From assembly GCA_950295325.1 (NCBI GenBank), contig OX485808.1, positions 30,774,527 to 30,838,526 of the forward strand: a stretch of 64,000 nucleotides of DNA. Reading direction: 5' to 3'. The first letter of the stretch is position 1, and each line of letters begins with the position of its first letter. The stretch comes from Polytrichum commune (Eukaryota; Streptophyta; Polytrichopsida; Polytrichales; Polytrichaceae). The notes beneath the pieces are model-generated. The model saw only the letters and a list, made by a program, of their open reading frames with translations. It made no database searches and was not told the origin of the DNA. The position numbers and the translations under genes are program-made. Below are positions 32,713 to 46,617 of the stretch, piece after piece.

Positions 32713-33985
32713 GAATCCTTGCTACCGAGATAACCCGGCCTCCCACACGCCTGCCTAGATCGACAAGAAGCCCATCCCAGCTCCCCATCTCACTCTAACC
32801 CAAATCCTTCCCTCCATTCTCTGTCAAAACCAAACTACACTGAACTAACTAGATTTCCTAACACCAACTGCTGATGCCGAAGAGCAGCTTTACCCCTTCC
32901 TTTCTGGCGAGAGCCCCTTGCCGAACTTTAGCGTTACATTCATCACGACACCCATGCTTCGCCTCATTCTCAAGACTAATACCACCACGCAGACACATAC
33001 TGACTTCTTTCTCTTATTCTTACCCTAACTCCCAACCCCTCTTTCTCACAACCTGCGCATGCACCTTCTGCGTGTTGCCCTTGTCGTATCCTCAAGAACA
33101 CCCACATACAACGCAGATTTCATGATTCGTCACAAGTCCGCCGAACCAGAACCTGGGGAATGCCTGAGTAAAGCAAATCCCACCTCGTACTTGCACCCCC
33201 ACCGGTGTGTTCACTAACTTAGCTATACCTGAAGCCGGCGGTCGGAGTATGAAGGAAGAAGCCGCACAAGAGGGTGCCTGGCAACCCAGGTGAACTTGCT
33301 TTGATTCCACCTCTGGGCGCCCAGATCCTCCTTGATCAGTGCTTCGATCTAACAGTGGATGCGGTCGTCCACTTCATGGTGCGCCCTGCTACCGAAGAGG
33401 GAAGGTGCACTTACCCTTTGTCCTTGATGGCCGATCTCCCTCGGCCGCGACCTCCATCCAGCAAGATTGAGCCCACGTTGCCGCTTTCCTCCCCCAGAGG
33501 CTTCACGACATTCTTATAGCGATCCTCGTCCTGATGAATACACGGTCCCTCCTCCTCCTCGTCGACGTCCTTCTATCTAATCTCTCAGGGCTTCCGCGTT
33601 GTCTTCGCTAGTCCCTCCTCTCTTGCCTTGATCACCCCCGAGGCAGGGGCTTCGCCTCCTCCAGTTCTCTTTTCCTCCATTCCCCCCTCATGCATCAATT
33701 CCCAATGGAGCAGGGCTTCGCCCTTTCTCCCTTCTCCCTCCTCCTCTACCTCTCTACATGCATAATGAGGTTCCTTGCCTCCTACCTCCCGAGACCCCTC
33801 CAACCTCTCCTTTTTTTCCCGGGTTGCCCGGCATCTTTCAGGCCGCCCGAGAGAAAAAAACGGGTTAAGACCTTTTCCTTTGGCCTTCACCTTTCCAAAC
33901 TCCACTTTCCACTACTTCACTTGACTTCTTCTCCCCCTAGACTCATAGATAGATAGATAGATAGAAAGATAGGACAATAAGAGTA
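32713..33985. other. GC-richer segment, right part of the unit split by the CACTA element
   Basis: Proline/serine-rich open frames appear on the + strand and Glu/Lys-rich ones on the - strand, which is usual for C/T-biased DNA. No conserved motif was found. A GATA-type microsatellite (tagatagatagatag) sits at about 33,945-33,960. Confidence 0.4.
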
Positions 33986-34039
33986 ACCCACCGTAGTCGT
34001 TAGCAAGTAATTACGCTTGTGTTATGGTATAAGTTGCGG

Positions 34040-34180
34040 TTTGTTGTGTTGGTGGTCGCCAAGTCATGTCTCCTCGGTTGGTTGAGGGAGGAAGTTTGTA
34101 CTATACTTAGACGGTCCGGGTTCGATTCCCGTTGAGTCCGTCTGATCAATAAATAATGGTCATCATTATGACCCCTTCTC
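34040..34180 (+). mobile_element. Second tRNA-derived SINE-like sequence
   Basis: The B box ggttcgattcc (34119-34129) sits inside ccgggttcgattcccg. An A-box-like ttggttgaggg lies about 43 bp upstream near 34,076. No acceptor stem pairs across the unit, so it is not an intact tRNA gene. The A/B arrangement fits a tRNA-derived SINE head. Confidence 0.5.
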
Positions 34181-34199
34181 TTATTCTATTGGCATTGCT

Positions 34200-35305
34200 T
34201 GGTTGTTTTTAGTACGTTTTTTACTAGACTCTCACTTAAACACTTATGTCTTTACTCCCCATTAATCCTCTAAGGTTTATTGCCTTTCCTAGCTCTTATT
34301 TACCCATTAACTTAATTCCCCCAAGACATTTAACGCCTCACCTTTCTTATCAACTTGATAATTCAAGCAAGCATAAAATTAACTTGTTAGCCATGTTTTT
34401 GCGATTAAGGATCCATGTGAGCACGATTTTGGGCTCACATAATTGGCGACCATCAGGGGAGGGACACAGAATCTCTTGCTTTGCAGGCAAGAATTTGAGT
34501 TCAAATCTTATACTCCTTAAAAATACATACAAAAGACCTAACTCATACATTTTGCAAAGACAAACAAGAGCCACACTAAGTAAGGTTAAGGTGGATACTT
34601 TGGTTTAAGGCCAAGAAGCCGCCTCTAATGAATGAAAAAAACACCAACCTACTTTGAGTACTGCTGGACCTTACCCAAAAAACAAATTAATTTTTTTTAA
34701 ATCACAAGACTGACGAGGTTTCATAAATTGTATTTTTAGTTGACAAACCTTATTCAGAAAATAAATAAATGTTTGTTTCGAGGTGCACGAGCCAGCTATG
34801 GTGCTACGGTAGTGACCTTGATGAGCTGCTGGAGAATAACACCGCCGCAAGAGGAGGCCGAGATGATGCCGATCATGTTTCACTGAGCTCCAAACATCCT
34901 CAGAATTCCATTGCACGCGTGTCTCCAAAAGAATCAGAAAACGGGTCACAAGCGGAGGAAACCTCAATTCATCCTAAACAAATCCTTTGAGCATCATCTT
35001 TTGAGCATTCAAATTTTGAGTTGCTTTGGATGTAATCACTATATTCGTTAATTTGGGATTTTTTTGGCATTTTGAGACAATTACAAATATAAGAACATGG
35101 ATAAAATCACACAAATATTGAATTGATAAGTTGGACATTATGAAACATTGACAACGTTACTTGGTAGAAAATTATTTCAACGGTAAAAAGATATAGCACC
35201 GTGTAAATCCAAATGGTTAATCACACTAAATACCAGATTTGCTGTATCAAAGTTCTCGCTGCAGTAACACAAGACACACTAATAAATTTACAACCATATT
35301 GTGTG

Positions 35306-35378
<73 letters not shown>

Positions 35379-37500
35379 TATTTCATTTTCATGAGGTGTA
35401 ATTTAGGAAGACCAAATTTTGGTTTTAGAGAAAGCGGCCTTGTTTTGACGGCATGTTAGCAAACACGTTCATTCGATGTGGTGAGTATATATGAGATAAT
35501 TTTGGTTGAAAACCTTCAGAGACCACTAGGAGAACCAATCCTGTTAGCTAATTTTGGATGTGGACAGTGTATCATGGTCAATGAGATTTAGTGCATAGGC
35601 ACTGTTGTGGCGACAACAACACGTTTGCTAGTTTCTTGATGTATTGGAAAGGTTTTTTCAATCAACACAATTCACGGGTAGATCACTCCATTGTCAAGTT
35701 GAACACCACGTGCGACCAAAAAAAATCTTCTTTTGGTAAGTTGCACCACCAAAATGGGTCAAAATTTTATCAAATTGTTTTCATGAGTAGATATACACAA
35801 TACCTATGACATAGTCAAAAGTGGTAACTAAATTTGATGATGTGTTTTTTTCATAAAACATACCATTTCTAACTAGAATGACACAGAATTGAACTAAAAC
35901 AATTACTAAAAAAAATAAAGATGACTAAAATTTTCAAAAAAGTATAAAAAAGATACTATCAATGGTTATGTATATGTAGAAAAAATATCTTAAATTTTAA
36001 AATTATATATGGCATGTAATATAGGGGTAGCAAACTTTGTCCGCACGTGGTGTCAACTTGACAATGAAGTGACCTCCCCGTGACACAATTTTGGCAATCC
36101 CAACTTAAGAAATCAAACTTCAAGCTTTGGTCCAACCTTGAATCAAAAAATAAGGTCCATGAAGGGGTGTTTTGGATCCCGAGATTTGTCCTTGACTTAG
36201 TTATCAACAAGAGAAATCCGTTTGACAAATTGGACTCAGCTAGATTTATCCGTAAAGTCCTTCGACTCAAAGAGGCACTAAACAGTGGGTTTAATCTTTC
36301 TTTGGATAAACTTTGTATTAAGAGCTCATTGGCTCGTTCTATATCAAAAACTATTTTCAAAGTTGGTTGAAACTTTTGGGTCCTCAAATTTCTACTGCTT
36401 AAATTTTCATACATGAAGAGTGGCGTCGGGCTATTAAACACCGGCCTTTTAGCTTGTCCAACTAGAATAAGTGGACCAAGCTAGATTCACATAGGCTAAT
36501 CCAATTTTTAGGATAGCAGGTTCCATGCAGATATCCTATTTAGATTCTAAAATGCTTGCCAAGTTTTTGAGGTGAACAAACTTTCAAAAAATTTCACCCA
36601 ACTTCAAGGAACATAATATCCCACAAATTTCACACAAATTCTCATAAACTCAAGGTTTGGAACTAAACCTGTGGTTTTATATGCTTTACTTTGCACCTCG
36701 TCATTTTCAAGTGTCCGAAAGGGAAAAGAAAAGGCTAGAGCATAGGGCAGCAAAGCACATAAGCTAGGCAGCTACACGATGCAAGTTGACCCTGCCCTCC
36801 AGACTCACCACATTTGCATGTATATATGTAAGTGCTTATATGTATGTGCTTATGATCATGCAAAGATTCCTCTGAACTGGGCCCTCAACACCCTCGGGAA
36901 TTCAAGGAACATAATATCCCCACAAGACCCACACAACGTTGGAGGTGTGAATGCCGGTCTGTGTTGTTGTTGGGTCGCACTTGTCAACAAGTGGGAGCGT
37001 TTTGAGCTTCGAGCTTTGAGTTATTTGTTAGGTGGAAGGTCATTTGTTGTGGTTTGGTTTGATTTGGTTGTGGTACGATGCTCCGTCTTTTGAGTTGGAG
37101 TCTATTTGACACGTGAAGTTTGTGGTGGACATCAACCACATGCAAGTCAACCAAATTCGTCACCATTTGAAGCAAAGTTTATGAGAATCGGATGCACTCA
37201 TGAAGTGCCTCGTTAGGGCGATCCCATTCATTTTCAAAGTACTTTCAACCCTTCTTGTGACACTCTACACGAAAGTTATCAAATGAGGTAACTATATTGA
37301 GGGCTCAACCTCCGGACCCCTTCGCCTTCTATTGAATACTAAAGCTCTTTATGGTGTCATATAGGTGACATTAGCCTATCTCTTGCGGAGGCTAGTGCAC
37401 TCCGCCACTCTAGGGTATTAACTCATTTGAAGCCATCATGGTGTACTTTTTGTCCCATTAGCCTCTTTGGTGTCCTGGACTTTAAAATCAATTTCACTTC
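34200..37500. other. Intergenic, microsatellites and repeat fragments
   Basis: No gene was recognised. The segment attggcgaccatcagggga at 34,442 resembles the stretch just inside plant LTR retroelements but no LTR pair was found. A (TA)n / (GTATAT)n microsatellite lies at about 35,309-35,378. The stretch 36,960-37,080 is a copy of the repeat starting at 9,187. Open frames on both strands at 35,960-36,440 share no known motif. Confidence 0.4.
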
Positions 37501-37506
37501 ATATGA

Positions 37507-38250
37507 GGGGCCATTCACGGTTGGGGTACTACTTTTGGGTGTCTAACGCTTTAAGGACCTTTTTTGATAACTTCACATACTTGGTATAATTGGATTTGTA
37601 TTGTGGAGCATATTTTGGATCATACCTACATTTCATCCTCCATATTGAGTACAACGACAAAGTTCATTTAGAAGGAATAGGGTCATCTATGATATCCATT
37701 TGATTCCTTAAAGGACATTCAGGAGTGTTGTCTTACTTCCTGACCTTAGGATCAAGGAACGAAAAGGACAACAAAAATTAATCGAAATGATCCCAATTTT
37801 TTTCCTCACAATTATCGTTCAAGTGTGTACCAAATATGTATTGAATAGCAATTGCCCAACTTTACATGTGGCACCAAACATGTCCAAATATACATATACT
37901 CACGGCCACACGTAAAAGGAACGTCTAGTATTAGAATTGGACAAAAACATTTATATGAATGGACACATGACACTTTTACCAAGGTACCAAGATACATAAC
38001 AGGAAATAATTGACCACCAATGCACACCTAAATAGCAAAAAAATGCCACTGATGTGGCCTAGGGTTTAGGGTTTAGGGTGATTATTAAATAATAATAAAA
38101 ATCTTTCTTGCTAAAGCTCATGAACTATCTACTTATTTATGTAAAATTTATTGATCAAATAATAATAAATCATGATAAAACCAAGATCAATGCGACAAAG
38201 TCCTTAAGTCCTTTGTCCCAAAAGTAGTACCTCAACCGTGAATGCCCCCA
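37507..38250. mobile_element. Inverted-repeat (foldback/MITE-like) element
   Basis: The left arm (37507-37560) contains ccattcacggttggggtact, acttttggg and ttaaggac. The right arm (about 38196-38250), on the minus strand, contains gcattcacggttgaggtact, acttttggg and ttaaggac in the same order. The arms are about 50 bp and imperfect, with a non-coding centre of about 640 bp. The centre includes a short TTTAGGG run. No target duplication could be fixed. Confidence 0.55.
38060..38079 (+). repeat. Short interstitial TTTAGGG (plant telomere-type) run
   Basis: The sequence tagggtttagggtttaggg holds nearly three units of the Arabidopsis-type plant telomere repeat. Such short runs are common inside chromosomes, and this one is not evidence of a chromosome end. 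Confidence 0.6.
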
Positions 38251-39790
38251 TGAATCCATCATTGGATCCTAAATAATATTTTGAAAATTTCCATGCATTA
38301 ATTCACATACCATTTACATTATAAGCAAGTCTTACAAATGTCATTAAGAGTAGACACTTAAAATCAACATTGAACCTAAAATGATCATTAGTTGCCACAA
38401 TTGTACAGTTGAATCTCCTAAACATATCAATTTGGTGCATAGTGTTGGATTTTGGTAAGTACACATACCTTAGCCCTTAAATGCTTAAGAAGCCAAAAAT
38501 GGTTGCAAGCGTTTTTCAACAATATTTTTCTCAAGAAAAACATGAATTTTGTGTCCGGTTTTTCCCCACTTTGAACTAGCAAACTGATTCAAATGAATGT
38601 AAGATATGCACTTTGAAAATGATGGGGACTGAAATTTCCTTTGTTACAAAATAAATAAGGTCAACACCATGAATAATTTTTATTTTTTCCACCAAGTTAT
38701 GAAATGCACACTTTCAATCAAACCACAAAAAAATGCAATGATTTTAATTCATCCAGAAAAATAATTATCATGTTATAGAGGGATATAAAGTCAAACTGGT
38801 TTGGCGGAGATCAAGGATAATGATCTTTATTAGAACCATGTGGATGTGGTCTCAAATTTTCTCTTCAAATTTTTTCCTCCAACTCCAAATATGATCCCTA
38901 TTTCATATTTCATGATACATGTTCGGTTTAGGCTTTTAGGGGTTGAAGCCATGCCTTTAGAGATATGATAGCCCAATCAATTTAACCATGAGGCATCACT
39001 TAATGAACGATTCTAACATGGTTATAAAAGGTTTCCAAGTTCTTAGGGAAAATAACAAGGACAAGTAAAGGTGTATGAGTACAACTCTAATAAGAAAGGG
39101 TCAACTTTTAAAGGAGGTGGTCCCCCAAATGGGTCAAGCAACATATAGTAGCACAATAGACAAGAGTAGTATAAGCCTAACTTGAAAAATCTAAAACTAA
39201 GCGATCCCATTATGCAAGACTCAAGAGCATTGCATTGGTCCCTCTGTCTTTATGCTAGGATCCCAAGACCAAGATATCATGAAGCAAAGTGTCTCCAAGG
39301 CGGCATGGTTATGGCATGTCAAGGTTTCAATATGGCCTTGGCCCAAGAAAGTATTACATCTAGTAAATTGCACCTTGTCCTTTGTTTCGCATAATATGTA
39401 TCTAGAAAAAGAGTTGACTCACCCATAGGATAAAGACGAAAGTGATGGAATAAAAATTGGTCGCCCTTTGTATTTTGATTGACTCATTCTTCGATTATAC
39501 CAATCTCAATAAAACCAATTTCATTTATTCTTTCTTGGGATTATCCTTGGTTTTAATCATAGACTTACATATTATATGACAATTTTCCTATCATTTTAGC
39601 ACTTCACGGTTTCCAAACTTAATGAGACCATTTCAAATTCAGGGCCTTTTTATTTAATTTAGGACCTATACATTCCACGGAAATAGGTCATATTTTTTAC
39701 TATTTTTGGAAGAAGTTGGAATCTTCTAAGTATATTCAAATATTTCTAAAAATGTTTCTAAATTTAGTTTAAGAAGTTTACTATTTTTAC
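38250..39790. other. Intergenic, with a dispersed-repeat segment
   Basis: The part at about 38,450-38,800 resembles 53,180-53,520: both have cttaagaagccaaaaa, ttttcaac-ata, ctcaag and a following aaggtcaaca segment. No gene was recognised. Confidence 0.4.
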
Positions 39791-39799
39791 TTCCTCTCC

Positions 39800-41560
39800 G
39801 CTCACCGCTCACATAGGAGTGTCGTCCACTTGGCAACTATGTCCCTACGTTGGGCCAATGCCTGTGGAGGTTGTACCTTTCGGCCTCAGGTGGGTTCGGC
39901 TGGCCACGCAACCTCACCCATATAAGCTCTCACACTTTGGGCAAGGCCCCTACCCCACCGTCAAGTAGTCTTTTATCTCTCTCCTAAGAGATGTGGCCAA
40001 GTAGACATTTTCCATTAGCCGTTGGGGTTGGGAGCCCCCAACAACATCAGACCTCCATAACTTTGTGGCATGATCTATGATGCTATCATCTGATCACTCC
40101 ATCGCCATCTATTTTGTGCGTAAATGCCGATAGACTCCTTATTTGCCCCATTCTGGAAAGTATTGTGGACATTATAGTTGTTTTATCCTGGGCTGTCCCT
40201 GGCACTACTCTCAAGTCACTGTTGTCCCAAGGTGTTGTCCCTAGGCAACGCCCCACTCAAATTGCCATATCTCCTAGCTCACACCTTCGATTGGGGTGTC
40301 TTTGGCATTTTCAAATTCGGACGCTATAAGACACTCATAGCTCATGGCCTTACCTTTATGACTCGTAGTCCCCGTGGGTGGGAGGCATTCTCAACGCTCG
40401 AGGCCTTTATCCACACATAGATCACTTGGGCCCTCTCACCAATGGCGTCTCAAAAGCCGTGTGTCGCTCCGGGGTCCCCCTTGTGCTCATGGAATTTTGG
40501 GCAGTCCTCATGCACAAGTGGACTTTTTAGAACTCATGGGCTCACCATCATCATCCGCACATTTGATAGCCATCTTTTTTTTCAAATTGCTAGCTCAAAG
40601 ACTAGAACCCAACTTTGATACCACGTGTCGCAACCCTTGCTAGGTTTCTTTAACTTATATTGAGTGTTTTCCAACTCTAGTAAATGCCACAAGCTCTAAC
40701 CTGCACATTCCACACATGTGCATGGTTAGCTCCCCATATGCAGACCTTCAAGCTCAAAGCTTGGTCACCAAACCCTCGTACACATGCGTTCGGGACTCCT
40801 CACTTAGTAGATATCCAATGATTAAATGTGGACTTTCATTTATGGAAGTCCACTCTTAAGTTGATCACCATGTTGCCAAAACAACACTACAACATCTTGA
40901 AGCATAGCTGCCAATTATGCTCCAAGTGGGGTGGGTCGGTTGAGTCGCCTCATCCATATATATAATCCTCTAGGACTTTGGGCAGGGCCCCTACCCCACC
41001 GTTAAGTATGCTTTTGTCTCTCTATAAGTGTTGGGGCCAAGTAGACATTTTCCTTTAGCAGTTGGGGTTGGAAGCCCCCAGCAGTTTCAACCATCATCAC
41101 TTCTTCCCATGATCTTTGATGTTATCAAGAGACTACTTTATTGAAATTAAATCTTTGCATAGATGCCAATCGACCCCTTACTTGCCTCATTCATGCAAGT
41201 ATTGAGGAACTTATGGTTGTTCAAACCTTGGTAATCCCGAGCGCCACTCCCTAGGTCACTGTTGTCCCAGGGCGTTGTTCCTAGGCAACGCCCCACTCAA
41301 ATCATTATATCTCCTAGCTTACACCTCTAATAATGATGTGTTCCTAAGCATTCTAAAATCCGGACGCCATAAGCTACTCATAACTCATAGCCTTATCTTG
41401 TTACTCATAGTCTCCGTGGGTGGGAGACAGTCCCAACGCCCAGGCCCTCACCCACACTAGGATCACTTGAGCCCTCTCACCAATGGCGTCACAAGTCTTG
41501 GGTGTCACTTTGGGGTCCCCTTGTGCCCATGATATTTCGGGCACTCATGGAGAGGTGCAC
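39800..41560 (-). mobile_element. Degraded LTR-retroelement copies in direct repeat
   Basis: Two diverged direct copies about 1,041 bp apart share ctttgggca-ggcccctacccc, ggccaagtagacattttcc, gttggggttgg-agcccccaac and ctaggcaacgccccactcaaat. They lie at about 39,905-40,560 and 40,945-41,540. Between them, near 40,600, the minus strand reads TGGTATCAAAGTTGGG. This resembles the initiator-Met tRNA primer-binding site that follows the 5' LTR of plant retrotransposons. The arrangement suggests a minus-oriented, internally deleted retroelement with eroded LTRs. No gag or pol frame survives. Confidence 0.45.
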
Positions 41561-41792
41561 AACAGTAACCCCCATCAAGGTATTGGGAGCGAATCATTCA
41601 CATGGGTAGCATGCAAAGGGTAAGCGCTCATAACCCTTTTTAGAATTGAGAAACGGCCAAAATAGTTTAAGGGAGCTAGTAAGGGTTGCAGGAATCCTCC
41701 ATTACAAGAATGTAGCCTTTGAAAAGTGTATGAATTCAAAGAGGGTGCATACATTTTTTAGAGGCTAATTAATACAACAATACATGCAACCT

Positions 41793-42131
41793 TTAATTAT
41801 CAATATTCTCATAATTGAGAAACATAATTGAAGTTACTGAATAAGATACATCACTTGCAGAAGATACATAACGTGAAGAATTAGCATATAAGAACTGGTA
41901 GTTAGTTTTATTTTTCCACAAAAGAATTATCTCTCCAATGATATTATCAAAATTCTCATTTGGCCCCTCCAAGGCAATTCTATCATCCAAATCCTTATTT
42001 CCAAGCCTATTTTTCACTTGTGTTTTGATTATATTTTTTACATTAAACGCCCTCTCAAAAATGGCTATTGATACACGTTGTGCTCTAGCCAAATCAGTAA
42101 GGACAAGCAGATTGGAATATCGGGTTTGCAA
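41793..42131 (-). pseudogene. hAT-superfamily transposase C-terminal fragment
   Basis: The fragment of about 112 codons has no ATG start and is bounded upstream by a TAG four codons earlier. It contains the hAT dimerisation-region pattern: RYSNLLVLTDLA, then VSIAIFERAFNVKN, IKTQVKNRLG, LDDRIALEGP and a terminal ILLWKNK. In the family this corresponds to S..ERxFS..N.IKT..RNRL....L..L..I..EGP (KIAA1586/ZNF862-like hAT proteins). The catalytic DDE part and the BED zinc finger are absent, so it is a dead relic. Confidence 0.7.
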
Positions 42132-45100
42132 TAAATGATTCTATGTGATCAAGCCCCAGAAGTCTCTATAAGTCTTATCCTCCCATTTGGAGGTGGCTTA
42201 CAATTGAAAGCAAAAAACTTACACTTACAAGCTATCACATTGACAAGGGAGAGGAAATTTAAACCTTTTTGGGAGCAATCATACCCCACAGGTAGTTCAC
42301 TTACTGCATTTAAAAAATGACATGTGGCATAATATAGGGAGGATTATATTCGTTTGACATAAAATAATAAAAGTTTCCAAATAATGAAGGGATCGTTAAA
42401 ATTAGCTAGAAATGAGGATCTTAGGATGTATGTCTAGTATGATCAATTTTGTACGCATGCCTTGCGAAGGATGGATGAAAAATGACTCCTTATTTGTCCA
42501 AACGTTTGTGACATAATGAACTATATAGGGTTCATGACCAAGCCTGGCTCATCTTTGAGTGTTTCACACTATATGAGTATTGTACACTATGTTTTTGGTC
42601 TTCACTATGGTAGTGGGTCTTAGCGAATGTGAGCATCAATGGCAAGCTTGAGGGGAAAATCAATATTTTGTGCCGGAATAGAGAGCCCTCTATGGTGCTA
42701 CCAACGGAGGTGCCTTACTAGCACCATCACCACATGTGGAAGTACACTTACATATTTATTAGTTATGTGAGCGTTTGTTTCCCAATGAATTTGTTGGCTT
42801 CATCTTAATTTTCACATCATAAAATCTTGGATACCCAAGACATGCAACACTCAACCCACATAACATTATGAACCATGTGGGTCAATTCCATGGCTCTAGA
42901 ATATGCCACTTATATTTCACGGGTTCTTGAACACAAGTAGGAATATTCATTACTATTCATAAATTCAAGCTAAACTTGGAAATTTGGGTGGAGTTATACT
43001 CCTAGCACTATACGTAGGAATTATTGGTCATCCCAACATTATATCCTATAAGTGCAATTAATAGAAAAATAACATTCAAAATACCAACACTTTTCACAAT
43101 ATTCTTACTATTCAAACCGACATTATTCATTATTCGTATCAACGTCAATTTCTTCTTATTTTCTAAATTTATTTTCATGAAGGTAGGATAGTGGAGGCCC
43201 ATGTCATATGCCTAATATAGAATGTAACACAAACAACGACCGGTCTACAAATCCAAACATCCGTTCCTGACTCCATATGCTCCTATTTCTATGCCACACT
43301 CTCATAAACCAAGCTCAAAAATGCCAAATTTCTTTCATTCTCCTTGCAAAAGCAATGCTTGAATGTCCACAACATGCTTCACAAGCATGTACAAAAATAT
43401 GTATGATATTCCTAAGAGCAAAATAAGTCTTCTCCTCCCTTCCTCAAGTGCAAATGCTAGCTAAAATTCAAGGTGAAGACAAGCGAAAACAAGTGAAGCC
43501 AAAAGAAGACAAGAGAATGGTCAAACTTGATTTATTTTTTCAAAATTTCCCTTTCTGAACATGTATTAAAGAAATTAACACATTCATTTTTTAGTGCATG
43601 GTCATTCCTCTTGGTCCACATTCGGTTTACACCTAGTGGGAGGCCCAAAGGCTTTGTAAATTGATTTTATTAAGAAATCAGACCATGGAAAAGGCCATCT
43701 TCCATGGTCTAACTTCATGATCCATGGTGTAAACCGGCCCTAACATTTATTAATTTTCCTATAACACACCAATAAACCCATCTCAAAATGTGTCAAAGCT
43801 GACATGTTGAATGCTTTGGGATTTCATTTCACTGCACTTTTAAAATAGACCTCACCTCACACCTTCCTCACAACTTCAAACCTCCCCACCATTTGTCTCA
43901 CAAGGAAAGAGATTGTCAGCTTATTGGAAGCAAGAAGCCCAACCTTGTTTAATAAATAAGGATCTTCATGCAACCCATTTATATTCCTTGTAGAGAATGA
44001 GTGTTGAAGTGGTTGAAGAATATTTTGTGACTCATTCATAGACAATCATAACAACTAACTCCAATACATTACCAACATATCACCCTAAAAGGCCCAAGGC
44101 TAGACTTTAGAGGGAGCACCAGCCTCTCATATGTACGCATCCTGTACATTTTGATTAATACAATTTTATTTTTTATTTTTTGTTAAAAAAAATCTCTACT
44201 TTATTTTAGCTTATGATTTGAAGTATTAGAATATAGACATATTTTGGGTGCAAGATATGAGAACCTTAAACGTGGTCACTCTTTTTAATCAGACAACTAT
44301 GGTGGAGTGGTATACAGCAACACTTATCAAGGCTCTCACCAAAACAATGAGATTTGTGATCATAATGAACTTTCAAAGTTTAAACTTCTAAATTCATAAA
44401 TGCGAGAGGACGAAAAGTGGTTTCCATACTTTTAACTAGGTGGATATAATCCTTCAAAGGAGGCTTGACTTTGGCTACTAATATTCAAGTAAATTTGGAC
44501 TAAATTCAAGTCCAATATATTAATGTGCAATTTTTTGTTAAGAGTTTCAACTAATAGACATTGCATGGAAGGACTATGGATCAAAGAATATGCAAATTTG
44601 ATTATAATAATATTATAGCAAATAAATCTATTTTTATTACTTAACATTTGGTTATAAAGATGTACATCACTAAATACATACATACATACATACATACATT
44701 TATAATATCTTAGAAGCATAACACTCAAGTAATCACTAACAATTCACATATCTTCCATGAAATCTAGGTATATTCATTAAGTAACAAGCCTGGAATGACC
44801 TTCTCAAAAGAGCATCAAACCGCCACGTGCTCACTTAAAGTATAATACTTTAATGAGTTTATATCTAATATGTCAAATTTTGTTAAACAATGTGTCTTTC
44901 AAAGTTTTACTTCTACTACATTTAATTTGAATAGAGTAGGGAAAATATATTGTTGATTTTATTTTAAATTGACAAACCTAGTTTAGGAAATTACTTGATG
45001 TAAGAGTGCAACCCTATGGCAGAGACAAGAAAGTGGAGGCTCTAACTCAAGGAGAGCCATGGATTTTGCTAATTCAATATGTTAATGAATTTTTTATATT

Positions 45101-46600
45101 ACATTGAATAACAAAGTGTGGCATGTCACTTGTGGTCCCACATTCTTACAATGATGACTCATGAAGTTCTAGGCACAAAGATAGCATGTTATCAAAAGTA
45201 CTTTATTTTCATTGAAAAGGCGGCCCATGACCTAGTAGATAAGTAGCATAACAAGATGTACTATATGATTCACAACAAAAATACTGGAAACATTTTGAAT
45301 TGCAAATTTCACAAAAAATTAAGATGCATATTGTGATGCTCTTGAAAATTTAAACTTGGTTACTTGATGTTATGAATTCAAATCTTTAAAAAAATTACAA
45401 CATTTGATTCCGCATTAATGGGTTACTATGTTACTCAACAAAATACTCAAGATATAAATTGGATCACTCTAAGTACCCATACTCATCAAAATGTCGAGAA
45501 TATCCTACAAAATCTTTGGCCTACTTCAATCACAAGAATGGCAGACTTCACTTGCTTCAAGCTCATTGAAATCTCGTACACAACACAATCATGGATTTAA
45601 ACGAAAATTCAAGTGAAATATGACCTTCAGAAGTCCTGTAAAAATCAATCTAGAGTCCTTTCCAAATGCTCACAACCAAGTTAAGAAGGTGGATGAGGCT
45701 AATGTGGACACCTCCAGCTCTATAAAATCATCCAGCTGATGGATTCAAGCAATAGTATAAACACTTCGTGCTTGTTCTCTTTCTCACCCATCAACATTGC
45801 ATCCTATTCATCCACAGAAACCCACTAAAGTAGACGTGACTAATTCGAACATAGAAATAATTTGGACACCTATATATTGAGTCATGTGTGGTTAGGTGTG
45901 GATCTAAGAATGGCCACCAAAAAGACATGTGTTTCAAAATATGCTAACCATTGTAGACATAGATCTCCACATGTTCCCAACTATCAGTATTAGGATAACA
46001 TGGCCATCGCACTTGTTCCTGCCACTAGACCTTACCAATCTATAAATGTGATCTTAGAATCTAATAACTTTGTCAATCTCAAAACCACCTCCCGGCAAGA
46101 GAACCAGTTGTAAACCACATCATCCCCCCTAGTGTATCCAGCAAACAACAACACCACACATTTTCCTCCAAGTTATAGAACATGAATATGTAGCATTATG
46201 AATAAACTAATCTTCCCTGATCAGACATTTTCTATTTCATATCAACAAACACACATACCTACCTCTTCTGAAACTTACTTCGACAGACCTGAACTGTCCA
46301 AAGAGAGACATCATGTGGATCTTTTATCTAATTTTCTGTGTCACCTCATAAGATTGCTGCGCAATCATGAAAGGTCGCCTCTTTGCAAAATAAATTTAAT
46401 CCCTTCTACACTGTCTCTACTTCACGCCTTCTTTACAAATCATCACATGTTTCCTGATTGAAATTCATGATACTTCTGGGTAACCTATATCTACTTTGAA
46501 AGAATCCAATAGTCTCTCTGCTACAAGAATCTTTGACAAGCTGTACAAAAGCTTCAAACCCCGAGACTAACTTCAACATGGAGTCTTTAAATGATACCAC
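42132..46600. other. Long intergenic stretch, no gene recognised
   Basis: AT-rich DNA with only short open frames lacking family motifs. A (CATA)n microsatellite lies near 44,676-44,698. The segment 45,830-45,990 shares strings with 46,940-47,060 and 62,860-62,990 (for example ggacacctatat, ggatctaagaatgg, aaaaagacatgtg). Confidence 0.45.
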
Positions 46601-46617
46601 TAACTGCACATTAAGCC

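Noticed and set aside
33585-33956. Glu/Lys-rich minus-strand frame and Pro/Ser-rich plus-strand frame
   Set aside because: They are complementary readings of C/T-biased DNA with no conserved motif.
34442-34510. Possible LTR/primer-site junction (attggcgaccatcagggg) and a tRNA-like hairpin cttgctttgcaggcaag
   Set aside because: The resemblance is short, no LTR pair could be found around it, and the hairpin is not part of a cloverleaf.
35959-36441. Overlapping 160-codon minus and 96-codon plus open frames
   Set aside because: Neither shows a recognisable motif or domain, and both strands being open suggests a chance lack of stops.
38060-38079. Telomere end or telomere-proximal sequence
   Set aside because: Only about three units are present, inside ordinary interspersed DNA.
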